Source: JAGQNP01 sp038257245
GTDB taxonomy: Bacteria; Patescibacteriota; Saccharimonadia; Saccharimonadales; JACQNP01
Length of the DNA: 7,634 nt
Direction: 5' to 3'
NCBI GenBank assembly: GCA_038257245.1
Contig: JBBSJL010000024.1
Span: forward strand, 1 to 7,634
Shown: positions 1-7,351 of the stretch, piece by piece
Numbering within the stretch: position 1 is the first letter of the stretch
Layout: every line of letters begins with the position of its first letter
Program-made: the position numbers and the translations under genes
Notes under the pieces: generated by a model
The model's input: only the letters and a program-made list of their open reading frames with translations
What the model was told of the DNA's origin: nothing
Databases searched by the model: none

Positions 1-656
1 ATGAAACGAGTAACGATAATATTGGTGCTGAATTAACAATAACCGATCCCAGCCTGTCATCCTCTTCTGAAATCGTTCATAATCTTGCAGTTGCCAATAA
101 GCTAACTATAAACAACGATGCGGGTGAATATATTATGACCGGTATCTTAGGCGACACCCAGGGGCTAAGCAACAATTTAGCATCTTCTGACACATATATC
201 GTAATGGCAGAGCTAATCAATAGTGGAATCAATAGGGAACGGCTGGAAAACCGACGCAAGGAATACAATAAATATTCTGAAAAAATATTTAAGTTTAAGG
301 GTGACCTTATTAAAAAAGCTGAGCTACTAAGTGAACAAAATTTAGCTATTGTTACCGTGAATCAGAAAGAAATTAATGAATATAGTGCCTCCTACAATCC
401 TTCTGCACTAGTTATGCCTGACCTGCTACAGGTAGAAGGCATTAGTATAGCGATAGTATTTAAAACGTACGACGACGGTAAAATAACTGCAACAATACGA
501 TCAAGCTTTGGTTTTCCTTACGCTGCGAAGGTAGCAGAAACTTTTGGTGGTGGTGGCCACAAGTTTGCAAGTGGATTTAAGTTAACTGATGGACGAACAC
601 TCAGTGAAGTTAAGAGCCGAGTCGTTACTATCATTAATGATCTGAAAGCAAAGTGA
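1..656 (+). CDS. DHH/DHHA1 family phosphoesterase (NrnA/RecJ-like), 5'-truncated
   Basis: This is the C-terminal 217 residues of a DHH-superfamily phosphoesterase; the reading frame is open from base 3 and the start lies outside the window. Seen: a TGILGDTQG segment at fragment residues 46-54, matching the family's metal-binding 'TGIxxDT' motif (Asp51), and a DHHA1 substrate-binding domain ending in GGGGHKFASGF with the Gly run at 182-185 and His186. The N-terminal DHH motif itself is not in view. Family knowledge: such proteins are Mn-dependent cytoplasmic enzymes that degrade very short RNAs, pAp or linear cyclic-dinucleotide products (NrnA type). About 320 residues is usual for NrnA, so roughly one third is missing. 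It ends in TGA directly followed by TAG and lies 12 bp before cysS on the same strand, so co-transcription is possible. The exact substrate cannot be told from this part. Confidence 0.9.
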   Translation, partial: ETSNDNIGAELTITDPSLSSSSEIVHNLAVANKLTINNDAGEYIMTGILGDTQGLSNNLASSDTYIVMAELINSGINRERLENRRKEYNKYSEKIFKFKGDLIKKAELLSEQNLAIVTVNQKEINEYSASYNPSALVMPDLLQVEGISIAIVFKTYDDGKITATIRSSFGFPYAAKVAETFGGGGHKFASGFKLTDGRTLSEVKSRVVTIINDLKAK

Positions 657-662
657 TAGTAT
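657..662 (+). promoter_or_regulatory. possible -10 element before cysS
   Basis: TAGTAT (4 of 6 matches to TATAAT) begins just after the DHH gene's stop codon and ends 6 nt before the cysS ATG, which would give a leaderless cysS mRNA. No convincing -35 was seen, and the stretch is generally AT-rich, so this is weak on its own. It is listed because the same geometry recurs at other genes in the window. Confidence 0.3.
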
Positions 663-668
663 ATATCT

Positions 669-2066
669 ATGCAACTCTACGACACACTTTCACGTTCAAG
701 CAAACAAGTTAAACCCTTAGACGGCAAAACTTTAAAGATATACACGTGTGGCCTTACCGTTTACAGCCAGCCCCATATTGGTAATTGGGTTTCATATATA
801 TATTGGGATGTTTTGATTAGGGTACTTAGGGCTAATGGAGCGTCAGTAAACCGAGTCCAAAACATCACAGATGTAGGCCACTTAACTAGTGACGCTGACG
901 AAGGTGACGATAAGATGGTAAGGGCTGCAAAAGCTGCAAAGAAAACAGCATGGGATGTTGCCGCGGAGATAATCGAAATTGCTGATGTTGAGGCATATGA
1001 CAACCTAGGGTTGTTACGCCCGGACAGTTTGGTTAGAGCAACGGATTTCATTGATGAACAGATTGAATTTGTTAAACAACTAGAGGATAAAGGCTACACT
1101 TACTCAATCGGTGATAATGGTGTTTACTTCGATACGTCCAAACTGAGTGACTACGGCAAACTAGCGCGACTCGATGTTGCAGGATTAAAAGCAGGTGCTA
1201 GGGTTGATGCTAGTGGCAAAAAAAATATTACTGATTTTGCTCTTTGGAAATTTAGCTCCAAAGGTGAGGTACGCGACATGGAATGGGATAGCCCGTGGGG
1301 TAAAGGTTTCCCAGGGTGGCATCTGGAATGTTCAGTTATGGCTAGAGAATTATTGGGTGATCAAATAGACATACATACCGGAGGCATAGACCACGTACCC
1401 GTACACCATACAAATGAAATCGCCCAAACTGAAGCCATGACCAGTAAACAGTTTGCACAGATTTGGGTTCATAACAATCATCTGAAGGTAAATGGCACGA
1501 AAATGTCGAAAAGTTTGGGCAATATTTATACCCTGAGTGACATCAAGGATAAAGGATATAGTTTTGATGCCTTTAAACTAATGATTTTATCTAGCAGTTA
1601 TCATACTGAAGGTAACTTTACCTGGGAAATATTAAATGCTACACAAAATCGTCTTGACGATCTGGGACGTATTGCAGACCTAAAGTGGCAACCGGTCGTT
1701 CCAGCAAAAAACATAAATTTCGATAAATATTCTAAAGATTTACTTAAAGCCTTAAGTGATGATATAGATACACCGGGATGTTTAAAGATTCTAAGTAAGG
1801 CTATGTCTGAAGCCGAGAATAACCTAATTTCTCCTCATAACCTGGATAATTTTCAATTATTTTTATCTGCAGTTGATGGCTTACTGGGACTACATTTGGG
1901 TGATAGGCCGGACATTGACGATAAAATTAAAGGACTGTTAAAAAATAGGAAGACGGCTCGTGATAACAAGATATGGGATGAAAGCGATAAGTTGAGAGAA
2001 CAGTTGAAGGCGCAGGGCATTGGAACCAATGATACTCCCCATGGACAAACTTGGTATAGACTCTAG
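669..2066 (+). CDS. cysS: cysteinyl-tRNA synthetase
   Basis: Class I aminoacyl-tRNA synthetase that charges tRNA-Cys with cysteine using ATP in the cytoplasm. At 465 residues it has the normal family length (E. coli 461). Seen: YTCGLTVY at 25-32, an ATP-binding PHIGN at 35-39 (HIGN where HIGH is usual), GWHLECSVMA around 218-226, HTGGIDHVPVHHTNEIAQ around 237-253, and a canonical KMSKS at 278-282. The zinc site aligns well with the E. coli enzyme: Cys27, Cys221, His246 and Glu250 keep the 25- and 29-residue spacing of C209/H234/E238. The C-terminal part (about 330-465) is the helical anticodon-binding region. The ATG at 669 is chosen because MxLYDTLSR is the typical N-terminus. No Shine-Dalgarno precedes it; a TAGTAT hexamer at 657-662 lies 6 nt upstream. 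It converges on the AI-2E gene with a 3-bp gap. Confidence 0.97.
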   Translation: MQLYDTLSRSSKQVKPLDGKTLKIYTCGLTVYSQPHIGNWVSYIYWDVLIRVLRANGASVNRVQNITDVGHLTSDADEGDDKMVRAAKAAKKTAWDVAAEIIEIADVEAYDNLGLLRPDSLVRATDFIDEQIEFVKQLEDKGYTYSIGDNGVYFDTSKLSDYGKLARLDVAGLKAGARVDASGKKNITDFALWKFSSKGEVRDMEWDSPWGKGFPGWHLECSVMARELLGDQIDIHTGGIDHVPVHHTNEIAQTEAMTSKQFAQIWVHNNHLKVNGTKMSKSLGNIYTLSDIKDKGYSFDAFKLMILSSSYHTEGNFTWEILNATQNRLDDLGRIADLKWQPVVPAKNINFDKYSKDLLKALSDDIDTPGCLKILSKAMSEAENNLISPHNLDNFQLFLSAVDGLLGLHLGDRPDIDDKIKGLLKNRKTARDNKIWDESDKLREQLKAQGIGTNDTPHGQTWYRL

Positions 2067-2069
2067 CAT

Positions 2070-3200
2070 TTACTCAGAGGACTGGTTGACTTTGTTGTGG
2101 TTTGAGAAAGTTTCATAATTTGGGAAATGTGATGATAGATACTCTTCTAATAAAATCCTAGCGCATCCTGCTATTGGAATCGCTGCTAATGCTCCTAGCA
2201 ACCCAGCCAAACCGGCACCAAGAATGGCCGCTACAAACACTGTTAGTGGGGTTAATTGGTTCTTCTTGGATTGAATATAGGGTTGCAAGGTTGCATTTTC
2301 TATCTGCTGGTACACGATAAAGAAACCAAGCATTATGAGCGCCATCGGCGCTGATGAAATTAAACAGATCAACACTACAATACTTGCCGAAAGAATATTA
2401 CCAACGAGGGGAAGTAGTCCAAAGATAAATACGATACCGGCAAGCGCTATCGGGTTAACTGAAGTGCCAAATACCGAGTTCAGTATAAATAACATAATTG
2501 CAGCAAACGTAGCAGCTATAAAGGCAATTATCACCTGACCATAGAAGAACCCAGTAATAACTTTGTACATTCTTTGGGCAATTTCTTTTCGTTTTTTCTT
2601 CTTCCCATCTGGCTGCAAAGAAATTATTTTATCGAACCATAGTGGACCCTCAACTAACATCATAAATGTTAGAATAAATATGGTTATTGCAGATATAATC
2701 AAGCCTCCAACTCTGCCTGCAGTATTTACAATTGGAGCACCGACATTACTTAGATTATCTTTAAAACGTTCTTGGTAATTTGCGATTACGTCATCAACAC
2801 TATCCTCTAGATTATATCGGCGAATTGCGCTTGATAGCGCCGAGTCTTGGTATTTTAGATTGTTTAACGTGTTGGGGACCCCGGACACAAATCTTGAGGT
2901 TTGTTTGACCAGAGGGGGGACGACTAGTAGTAAAAAGCCCGCAAGGAGAGCGACAACAATGATATATGCTATGCCTGTTGCACGAAGTCTACTCTTGCTG
3001 TGAATTCGTCTCATGATAAAACTAACAGCGGGGTTAAGTCCAATAGCGAGAAACATTGATATGAATATTAATCGAAGCTGGTGAGTAATATTGCCCAGTG
3101 CCTGCAAACTCACAAAAGCTATAACTGCTACGAGTATGAGTTTAACGATGGTGTTCGTTGTAATAGAAATCGTTTTATCAGCTTTTCCAAAAATGCTCAT
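2070..3200 (-). CDS. AI-2E family transporter (PerM/DUF20 type membrane protein)
   Basis: Polytopic inner-membrane protein of 376 residues, a typical length for the AI-2E/PerM family. Seen: hydrophobic segments at about 18-35, 43-63, 76-97, 164-184, 216-240, 250-300 (a paired region) and 317-349. A hydrophilic stretch with a charged middle (98-160) lies between the third and fourth, as usual for the family. The C-terminal block carries family hallmarks: LLPLVGNILSA (262-272), YQQIENATLQPYIQSKK (297-313) and LTPLTVFVAAILGAGLAG (316-333). Family knowledge: members have been linked to autoinducer-2 export or sodium/proton antiport, and most are uncharacterised, so the substrate here is unknown. 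The ATG lies 1 bp after the stop of the upstream glycosyltransferase, which implies co-transcription and probably coupled translation. A GATAAT hexamer (3208-3213, minus) 7 nt before the ATG might also serve as an internal -10. The stop is 3 bp from that of cysS. Confidence 0.93.
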   Translation of the reverse strand: MSIFGKADKTISITTNTIVKLILVAVIAFVSLQALGNITHQLRLIFISMFLAIGLNPAVSFIMRRIHSKSRLRATGIAYIIVVALLAGFLLLVVPPLVKQTSRFVSGVPNTLNNLKYQDSALSSAIRRYNLEDSVDDVIANYQERFKDNLSNVGAPIVNTAGRVGGLIISAITIFILTFMMLVEGPLWFDKIISLQPDGKKKKRKEIAQRMYKVITGFFYGQVIIAFIAATFAAIMLFILNSVFGTSVNPIALAGIVFIFGLLPLVGNILSASIVVLICLISSAPMALIMLGFFIVYQQIENATLQPYIQSKKNQLTPLTVFVAAILGAGLAGLLGALAAIPIAGCARILLEEYLSSHFPNYETFSNHNKVNQSSE

Positions 3201-3201
3201 A

Positions 3202-4338
3202 CTATGTATTATCCGTATTATTATTCAATTTTGCAATCTCACTTACATATAACTTTTCAATTTGGGGCCCAACTATATCGATGTCGAACTTACTTAACAG
3301 CTTAGCTTGATTATTATGTGTTGTTCTTATCAGTTTTGGATCACCTACATAGCGAGCAAGACATCTCGCAAATGCCTCAGTATTGTTTGGGTTAAAAAGA
3401 GTTGTACTATCTTCTAATACAGAACGATAGCCTGGGTTATCCCCCCCGAGCACTACACCTGCACCAGCTGCCATAGCTTCGGTTAGTACGATTCCAAAAC
3501 TTTCACCTCCGATGCTTGGAAAAACAGCAATATCTGCTTTGGATAAAACGTGCGTCTTATCTTTCTCATCCAAAAATCCAGCTAGGTTAACTCTATCTTC
3601 TAAATTGAAATAAGTTGTTAGGTTTTTAAGCTCACCCTTAAGCGGCCCCTCACCATACAGTGTGAGGTTTACGTTGCCAACATTCAATTTACTACGCATG
3701 TAACTAAACGCCTTGAGTAGCTGCACTGGGCCCTTACGCTGTACTAACCGACCTAGATAAACCATCTCGATAATCTTAGTCTTAGCTTGCATACGCTTGT
3801 CGGTTACAGATGTTAGCTTAACTGGGTTGGGAATAACCACTGAATTTATGCCAAAGGCTGACTTAGCAAATTCTTGAGCGGGGGCAGATACGGCAATAAA
3901 TTTCATGAATTTATTGTTAGTTTTCTTTACAACTCTGGACAGTAGTTTAGTTGCTAGTATCTCTTTTTTTGAAAAGGGTAGTATATGAAACGTACCAATA
4001 ATTGCTGTATGCTCGGATGAGTTATTGATAACTTTACCAGACATCAGCGGACTATATGGAACCTGAACATGTAGGACGTCAAAGTTTTCACTGTTTAACA
4101 CTTTGCGAATTGCACTCTTACTTGCTGATAAAGGAACGGATAATCTGTTTTTATTAAACGTAACTTTTATGTTTTTTGATAAACTGTGGATATTATTTAT
4201 ATCTTTGCGTGCGGTTTGTCCAGCAATATAGTGCACCTCATGCCCTTGATTGGACATCCACTTACCAACAGTCAATACGTACTGTTGTACACCGTCAGTA
4301 CTATCAAGTGTGTCGTCTATGACAAAACCGATTTTCAT
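3202..4338 (-). CDS. GT4 glycosyltransferase, PimA-like (second of a tandem pair)
   Basis: Retaining GT-B glycosyltransferase of family GT4, 378 residues, cytoplasmic or peripherally membrane-bound. Seen: N-terminal Rossmann start MKIGFVIDD with the acceptor-side loop DGVQQYV (15-21); FDVLHVQVP (86-94); GTFH with His118 in the position of the catalytic-site His of PimA; the donor diphosphate-binding pair Arg197 and Lys202 in GRLVQRKG; and the EX7E motif ESFGIVLTE with Glu279 and Glu287, followed by GGDNPGYRSVLE. The architecture and numbering match mycobacterial phosphatidylinositol mannosyltransferase PimA closely, but donor sugar and acceptor cannot be assigned. The Gly-rich loop has one Gly fewer than its upstream paralogue. 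Its ATG overlaps the paralogue's stop (ATGA, 4335-4338), a classic translational-coupling junction, and it stops 1 bp before the AI-2E gene. The pair probably arose by duplication. Confidence 0.93.
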   Translation of the reverse strand: MKIGFVIDDTLDSTDGVQQYVLTVGKWMSNQGHEVHYIAGQTARKDINNIHSLSKNIKVTFNKNRLSVPLSASKSAIRKVLNSENFDVLHVQVPYSPLMSGKVINNSSEHTAIIGTFHILPFSKKEILATKLLSRVVKKTNNKFMKFIAVSAPAQEFAKSAFGINSVVIPNPVKLTSVTDKRMQAKTKIIEMVYLGRLVQRKGPVQLLKAFSYMRSKLNVGNVNLTLYGEGPLKGELKNLTTYFNLEDRVNLAGFLDEKDKTHVLSKADIAVFPSIGGESFGIVLTEAMAAGAGVVLGGDNPGYRSVLEDSTTLFNPNNTEAFARCLARYVGDPKLIRTTHNNQAKLLSKFDIDIVGPQIEKLYVSEIAKLNNNTDNT

Positions 4339-5441
4339 TTATTACGTAATACTTTCGTGTATAGCTTTTCGTATTTGTCTACTATTTTTGAATAGTCGTA
4401 CTGTTCAATATTATTCGATGCCCAGTTTTGCCACGCAGTCCTAGCACTAGGACTATTTAGATAAATATCTAACGTTCTTGCAAACGACTTTACGTCTTTG
4501 GGATTTACGAGCCCCAAACCACCTTCATTAGTTAGTACTGAAGAATACCCAGGATTATCACCGGCTACCACCGGTATTCTAGTTGCCATTGCTTCAAGCA
4601 GCACTATGCCAAAACTCTCGCCAAATAGAGCAGGAGAACAAAATACACTGGACTCTGCCAATAGGCTTAGTTTTTGATTCTCTGATATGTGTCCAAGGAA
4701 CTCGACATTGTCAGTAATTTTTAAGAATTTGGCATGTCTTTGCAATTTCAACTTATCAGATCCTTCGCCAGCAATTAACAGCTTAACGCCAGGTGTTACA
4801 GTTTTACTGAATGCAGACAGTAAATATTTTAATCCCTTTCGTTTTTCTAATCTTCCGATGTATAGAATTGATTTATCTAAATGTTTGCCATTTGCTTTGT
4901 ACTTACTGACGTCGATGCCATTCGGAATAATTTCGACTTTTTGATCACTAAGGCTTCTGACATATTCTGCAGCTGCATCAGAAACTGCAGTGAAACTGTT
5001 GATTTCCTTTAATATTGACTTGGTATATGGTGTTATTACTTTCTCAATAGTCTTGCTCATGATTGTATCTGGTAATTTGGCATGAAATGTGGCAACATTA
5101 ACTGACTTGCTTCTTGACAATATTTGCCGACTCAATATCGGCACCCAAGGTTCGTGAAAGTGAAGTATATCGAACTGCTCATCATCCAGTACTTGTCCCA
5201 ATAACTCAGTTTTAACACTAACAGATACTTGTGCAGTGGTATGAAATGGTGACTTCATCTGTGCAGCTGTACCTAGAAAGATAACGTTGTCCATTTGCGA
5301 ATCTTTATGCTTATTTGGTTGAGGGCTAATAATCACTGCATCATGTCCCCGAGACTGAAGTTCATTTTGCATAGCAATAACGCATTCTTGAACACCACCA
5401 CCTTTAAACATATTATACGGGCAAACTAGTCCGATCTTCAT
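4335..5441 (-). CDS. GT4 glycosyltransferase, PimA-like (first of a tandem pair)
   Basis: Retaining GT-B glycosyltransferase of family GT4, 368 residues. Seen: MKIGLVCPYNMFKGGGVQECV at the N-terminus (Gly-rich loop 14-16, very like PimA 'CPYSFDVPGGVQ'); FDILHFHEPWVP (90-101); ATFHAK with His120; IPNGID (172-177); GRLEKRKG with Arg197 and Lys202 for the donor diphosphate; and ESFGIVLLE with Glu275 and Glu283 (EX7E), then AGDNPGYSSVL. Family knowledge: PimA-type enzymes transfer a sugar from a nucleotide donor to a lipid acceptor at the inner leaflet. Use of GDP-mannose and phosphatidylinositol here is not shown. It starts 12 bp after the hydrolase gene; a perfect TATAAT overlaps that gene's stop codon and lies 11 nt before this ATG, with no Shine-Dalgarno. 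Its stop overlaps the next glycosyltransferase start by 4 bp, suggesting two sequential sugar additions by coupled enzymes. Confidence 0.94.
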   Translation of the reverse strand: MKIGLVCPYNMFKGGGVQECVIAMQNELQSRGHDAVIISPQPNKHKDSQMDNVIFLGTAAQMKSPFHTTAQVSVSVKTELLGQVLDDEQFDILHFHEPWVPILSRQILSRSKSVNVATFHAKLPDTIMSKTIEKVITPYTKSILKEINSFTAVSDAAAEYVRSLSDQKVEIIPNGIDVSKYKANGKHLDKSILYIGRLEKRKGLKYLLSAFSKTVTPGVKLLIAGEGSDKLKLQRHAKFLKITDNVEFLGHISENQKLSLLAESSVFCSPALFGESFGIVLLEAMATRIPVVAGDNPGYSSVLTNEGGLGLVNPKDVKSFARTLDIYLNSPSARTAWQNWASNNIEQYDYSKIVDKYEKLYTKVLRNK

Positions 5442-5452
5442 AGTTAGTACTT

Positions 5453-5458
5453 ATTATA
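5453..5458 (-). promoter_or_regulatory. perfect -10 box (TATAAT) before the first glycosyltransferase
   Basis: On the minus strand a consensus TATAAT spans the stop codon of the hydrolase gene and ends 11 nt before the glycosyltransferase ATG. A -35 at 17-bp spacing (TTTAGC, 5476-5481) is poor. If used, transcription would begin about 4 nt before the ATG, giving the two glycosyltransferases and the AI-2E gene their own near-leaderless mRNA inside the larger gene block. Confidence 0.5.
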
Positions 5459-6401
5459 GCTTATTTGGTTTTCGAGCTAAAAGACGCCGTAGTTTCTTAG
5501 GTATGAAAGGTGCAGCAGCTTCAGCATCTGCTATTACTGTTGGTGCATGTCCCTCCATATCGGCAGGAATTACATTTACTTTGGTATAGATAACATTCAT
5601 ATGCTGTTCGACTACGTTATTATCGAAAAAGTGATCTTCTTTTATAGAAACGTGGTGAACGTCGTGTTCAACTCGGATTCCACACAGGTTAACTTTAAAC
5701 ATGTCGCTTGCTACGTATCCCTTAGTTCTAGCATCATTCATTTTCCATAATTTGACTTCAAAGTCGATTCTTCGATTTAATTCTTCCTTGTCTGCATCAT
5801 GTAACTTTCTGTGATTTTTGGCGACTATCTTGTACGTAGCTCTAATCGGCAGATCACGAAAAGCAATGTGCTTTAGAAAACGTGAAGGTAAGTAGTGCCT
5901 GCCGCTCCAGGCTACGAATTTAATAAAATTGCGTTTGTTATTATTCATATCGAAGTCTTCATGATGAACAAATCCAACCAAACTCACCAACAAGTCAACC
6001 TTATTCACCATATTCGGATATTTTTGTAACATCCTGGTTACAAGCACAAAACCGTATGACATGGCTATAATTGTTAATCGTTTTCTGCCGTATCTTAACT
6101 TGATAACTGTAGCGAGATAGTCGGCATAGTTGTCAATTGTTGGCTTTTCGCCAATTTTATAGAAAGTGTCCATGCCCCCAAACCCAGGTAGGTCGGGAAG
6201 AGTTACCGATCCGTACTGATTTAAATCTTCGGTAAAGCCACCCATACGTTCAATACTTGCATGTAAACCATAGACAAGTAGTATTTCTCTTTTCTTGTTC
6301 TTGGGAGCAGGCAACTTAAGCATGCGACCGTTCATGCCATTAATATTGATTGGGACTATGTAGTCAGACGGTTCGAGCCGTTGGGTTTTTTGCTTTGCCA
6401 T
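5454..6401 (-). CDS. alpha/beta hydrolase fold protein
   Basis: A 315-residue alpha/beta hydrolase with no visible signal peptide, so probably cytoplasmic or on the inner membrane face. Seen: ILLVYGLHAS (40-49) in the place of the oxyanion-hole 'HG' strand; VTLPDLPGFGG (66-76), the usual 'D.PG.G.S' segment; a nucleophile elbow IIAMSYGF (111-118) giving Ser115 in an AxSxG variant of GxSxG; a probable acid in KEDHFFD (Asp256, or Asp260); and His285 in MEGHAP. A complete catalytic triad is therefore plausible. A cap-like insert occupies about 145-235. The last 16 residues (300-315) are strongly basic (KKLRRLLARK), unusual for a soluble hydrolase. Substrate unknown: esterase, thioesterase or lipase-like activity are all possible. 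It lies 49 bp after the vanY-like gene with its own promoter-like sequence, and 12 bp before the glycosyltransferase pair, which hints at a lipid or acyl-sugar substrate (inference). Confidence 0.88.
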   Translation of the reverse strand: MAKQKTQRLEPSDYIVPININGMNGRMLKLPAPKNKKREILLVYGLHASIERMGGFTEDLNQYGSVTLPDLPGFGGMDTFYKIGEKPTIDNYADYLATVIKLRYGRKRLTIIAMSYGFVLVTRMLQKYPNMVNKVDLLVSLVGFVHHEDFDMNNNKRNFIKFVAWSGRHYLPSRFLKHIAFRDLPIRATYKIVAKNHRKLHDADKEELNRRIDFEVKLWKMNDARTKGYVASDMFKVNLCGIRVEHDVHHVSIKEDHFFDNNVVEQHMNVIYTKVNVIPADMEGHAPTVIADAEAAAPFIPKKLRRLLARKPNKL

Positions 6402-6411
6402 ATTTATATAA

Positions 6412-6440
6412 ATCTTACTTTATGGAGAAGAATATTTCAA
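6412..6440 (-). promoter_or_regulatory. promoter of the alpha/beta hydrolase gene
   Basis: On the minus strand, TTGAAA (6435-6440, 5 of 6 to TTGACA) is followed after 17 bp by TAAGAT (6412-6417, 4 of 6 to TATAAT), and the ATG comes 10 nt later. Both boxes sit in the 49-bp gap after the vanY-like gene, which has no hairpin terminator. No Shine-Dalgarno lies between the -10 and the ATG, so the transcript would start only a few bases before the start codon. Confidence 0.55.
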
Positions 6441-6450
6441 TCTGTAAAAG

Positions 6451-7341
6451 TTATTTCAGGTTGCTAGTGCCTACCCATACGTATTCCCATGGTTCGGGTT
6501 CAGGCCCTTGCAAGCCTGCTCCTTCGGGGTAGCTAGGTATCCAGCCGGATTGTTTCGCTTTAAGGTAATTATCGGCATTAATCCATTTAAAACACGAGCT
6601 ATAAGCAAATGCACCACTTCCATCTTCACACCACAAATCAATAGTATAGCCTGTATGATGTCTCGAGTAGCCAGGCACGGCTGCATTGGTGATAGCATTA
6701 TTAACTGCATTGTCAGCAATACCTGCAGCCACATGGGCAGCAGTTGTGCCGTTGACAAATAGGCGGCTCAGAAATAGGTCTCTTTGCCATTCTGGTGACC
6801 GATAAGCAGAGATAACACTTAGTCCTATTCCGTCGTTTTTGGCGGCTAGTTTCAACGCCTCCCATCCTTTTGCAGCGAGGGGTTGGAGTAAATCATCGCC
6901 ATTAAGTCTAGGTTCGTTTATTTTAACGATGGCATTTTGCGGAATCGGGGTTGGTTTATAACCTCGCGCCTCAGACATTTCTCGTATCCTGGCATCCGCA
7001 TCATCGTTGCCGGTTATTTCTATGTTGTTATTTAGTTGTTGGGTGTTTGGATAGGCAACAGAGTAGTATAAGTTTTTGAATTCTTCACCCGTAAACTCCT
7101 TGAATGGTTTACTATCGTTATCCACTTGAGTAACCGTTACGACCGTGTTGTCTTCTGGTGTTATTTGAGAAGTCTGTTGGTTAGAATTATCAGTCTCAGA
7201 TTCCTTAGTCTTAAGAACATAAACAGTCATCGTGGATACAGCAACAATAGTTAATACCAATAAGACTTTTCTATTACTGTGTTTTTTATACACGTTCTTT
7301 TCGTTTTGCGATTTTATGCGCTTGTGATCTATCACCCTCAT
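6451..7341 (-). CDS. VanY-like D-alanyl-D-alanine carboxypeptidase (M15 family), membrane-anchored
   Basis: Predicted exported M15-family zinc peptidase of 296 residues that would remove the terminal D-Ala from peptidoglycan stem peptides. Seen (numbered from the ATG at 7341): a basic N-terminus, one hydrophobic segment at about 26-43 (signal anchor), a Ser/Thr/Asn/Gln-rich linker, then the catalytic domain with SAYRSPEWQ (Arg181, transition-state Arg), SRHHTGYTIDL at 226-236 (SxHxxGxxxD, zinc ligands His228 and Asp235), and EPWEYVWVG at 283-291. In the family the last motif is ExxH: catalytic Glu plus zinc His. Here Glu283 is kept but the His position is Glu286. Only two cysteines (238 and 250) occur, near the active site, and could form a disulfide. 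The ATG at 7341 is preferred over an upstream in-frame TTG (7363-7365), which lies upstream of the likely -10 box. Activity on D-Ala-D-Ala is inferred. Confidence 0.88.
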   Translation of the reverse strand: MRVIDHKRIKSQNEKNVYKKHSNRKVLLVLTIVAVSTMTVYVLKTKESETDNSNQQTSQITPEDNTVVTVTQVDNDSKPFKEFTGEEFKNLYYSVAYPNTQQLNNNIEITGNDDADARIREMSEARGYKPTPIPQNAIVKINEPRLNGDDLLQPLAAKGWEALKLAAKNDGIGLSVISAYRSPEWQRDLFLSRLFVNGTTAAHVAAGIADNAVNNAITNAAVPGYSRHHTGYTIDLWCEDGSGAFAYSSCFKWINADNYLKAKQSGWIPSYPEGAGLQGPEPEPWEYVWVGTSNLK

Positions 7342-7351
7342 GCTTAATGTT

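Noticed and set aside
761..1051. Minus-strand 96-residue ORF inside cysS
   Set aside because: Shadow frame of a strongly conserved gene, with no promoter, no ribosome site and no recognisable domain.
2335..2778. Two plus-strand ORFs inside the AI-2E gene
   Set aside because: Shadows of the minus-strand membrane-protein gene, with compositional bias that mirrors its codons.
4335..4337. TGA as a recoded Gly or Trp codon, as in some CPR bacteria
   Set aside because: The TGA stop here forms a standard ATGA overlap with the next gene, the protein already has full family length, and the DHH gene also ends at TGA directly after its conserved domain. Trp is encoded by TGG throughout.
5442..5450. 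AGTTAGTAC occurring here and again near 4530
   Set aside because: Two copies of a 9-mer in 7.6 kb of AT-rich DNA, one inside a coding region, with no spacing pattern; probably chance.
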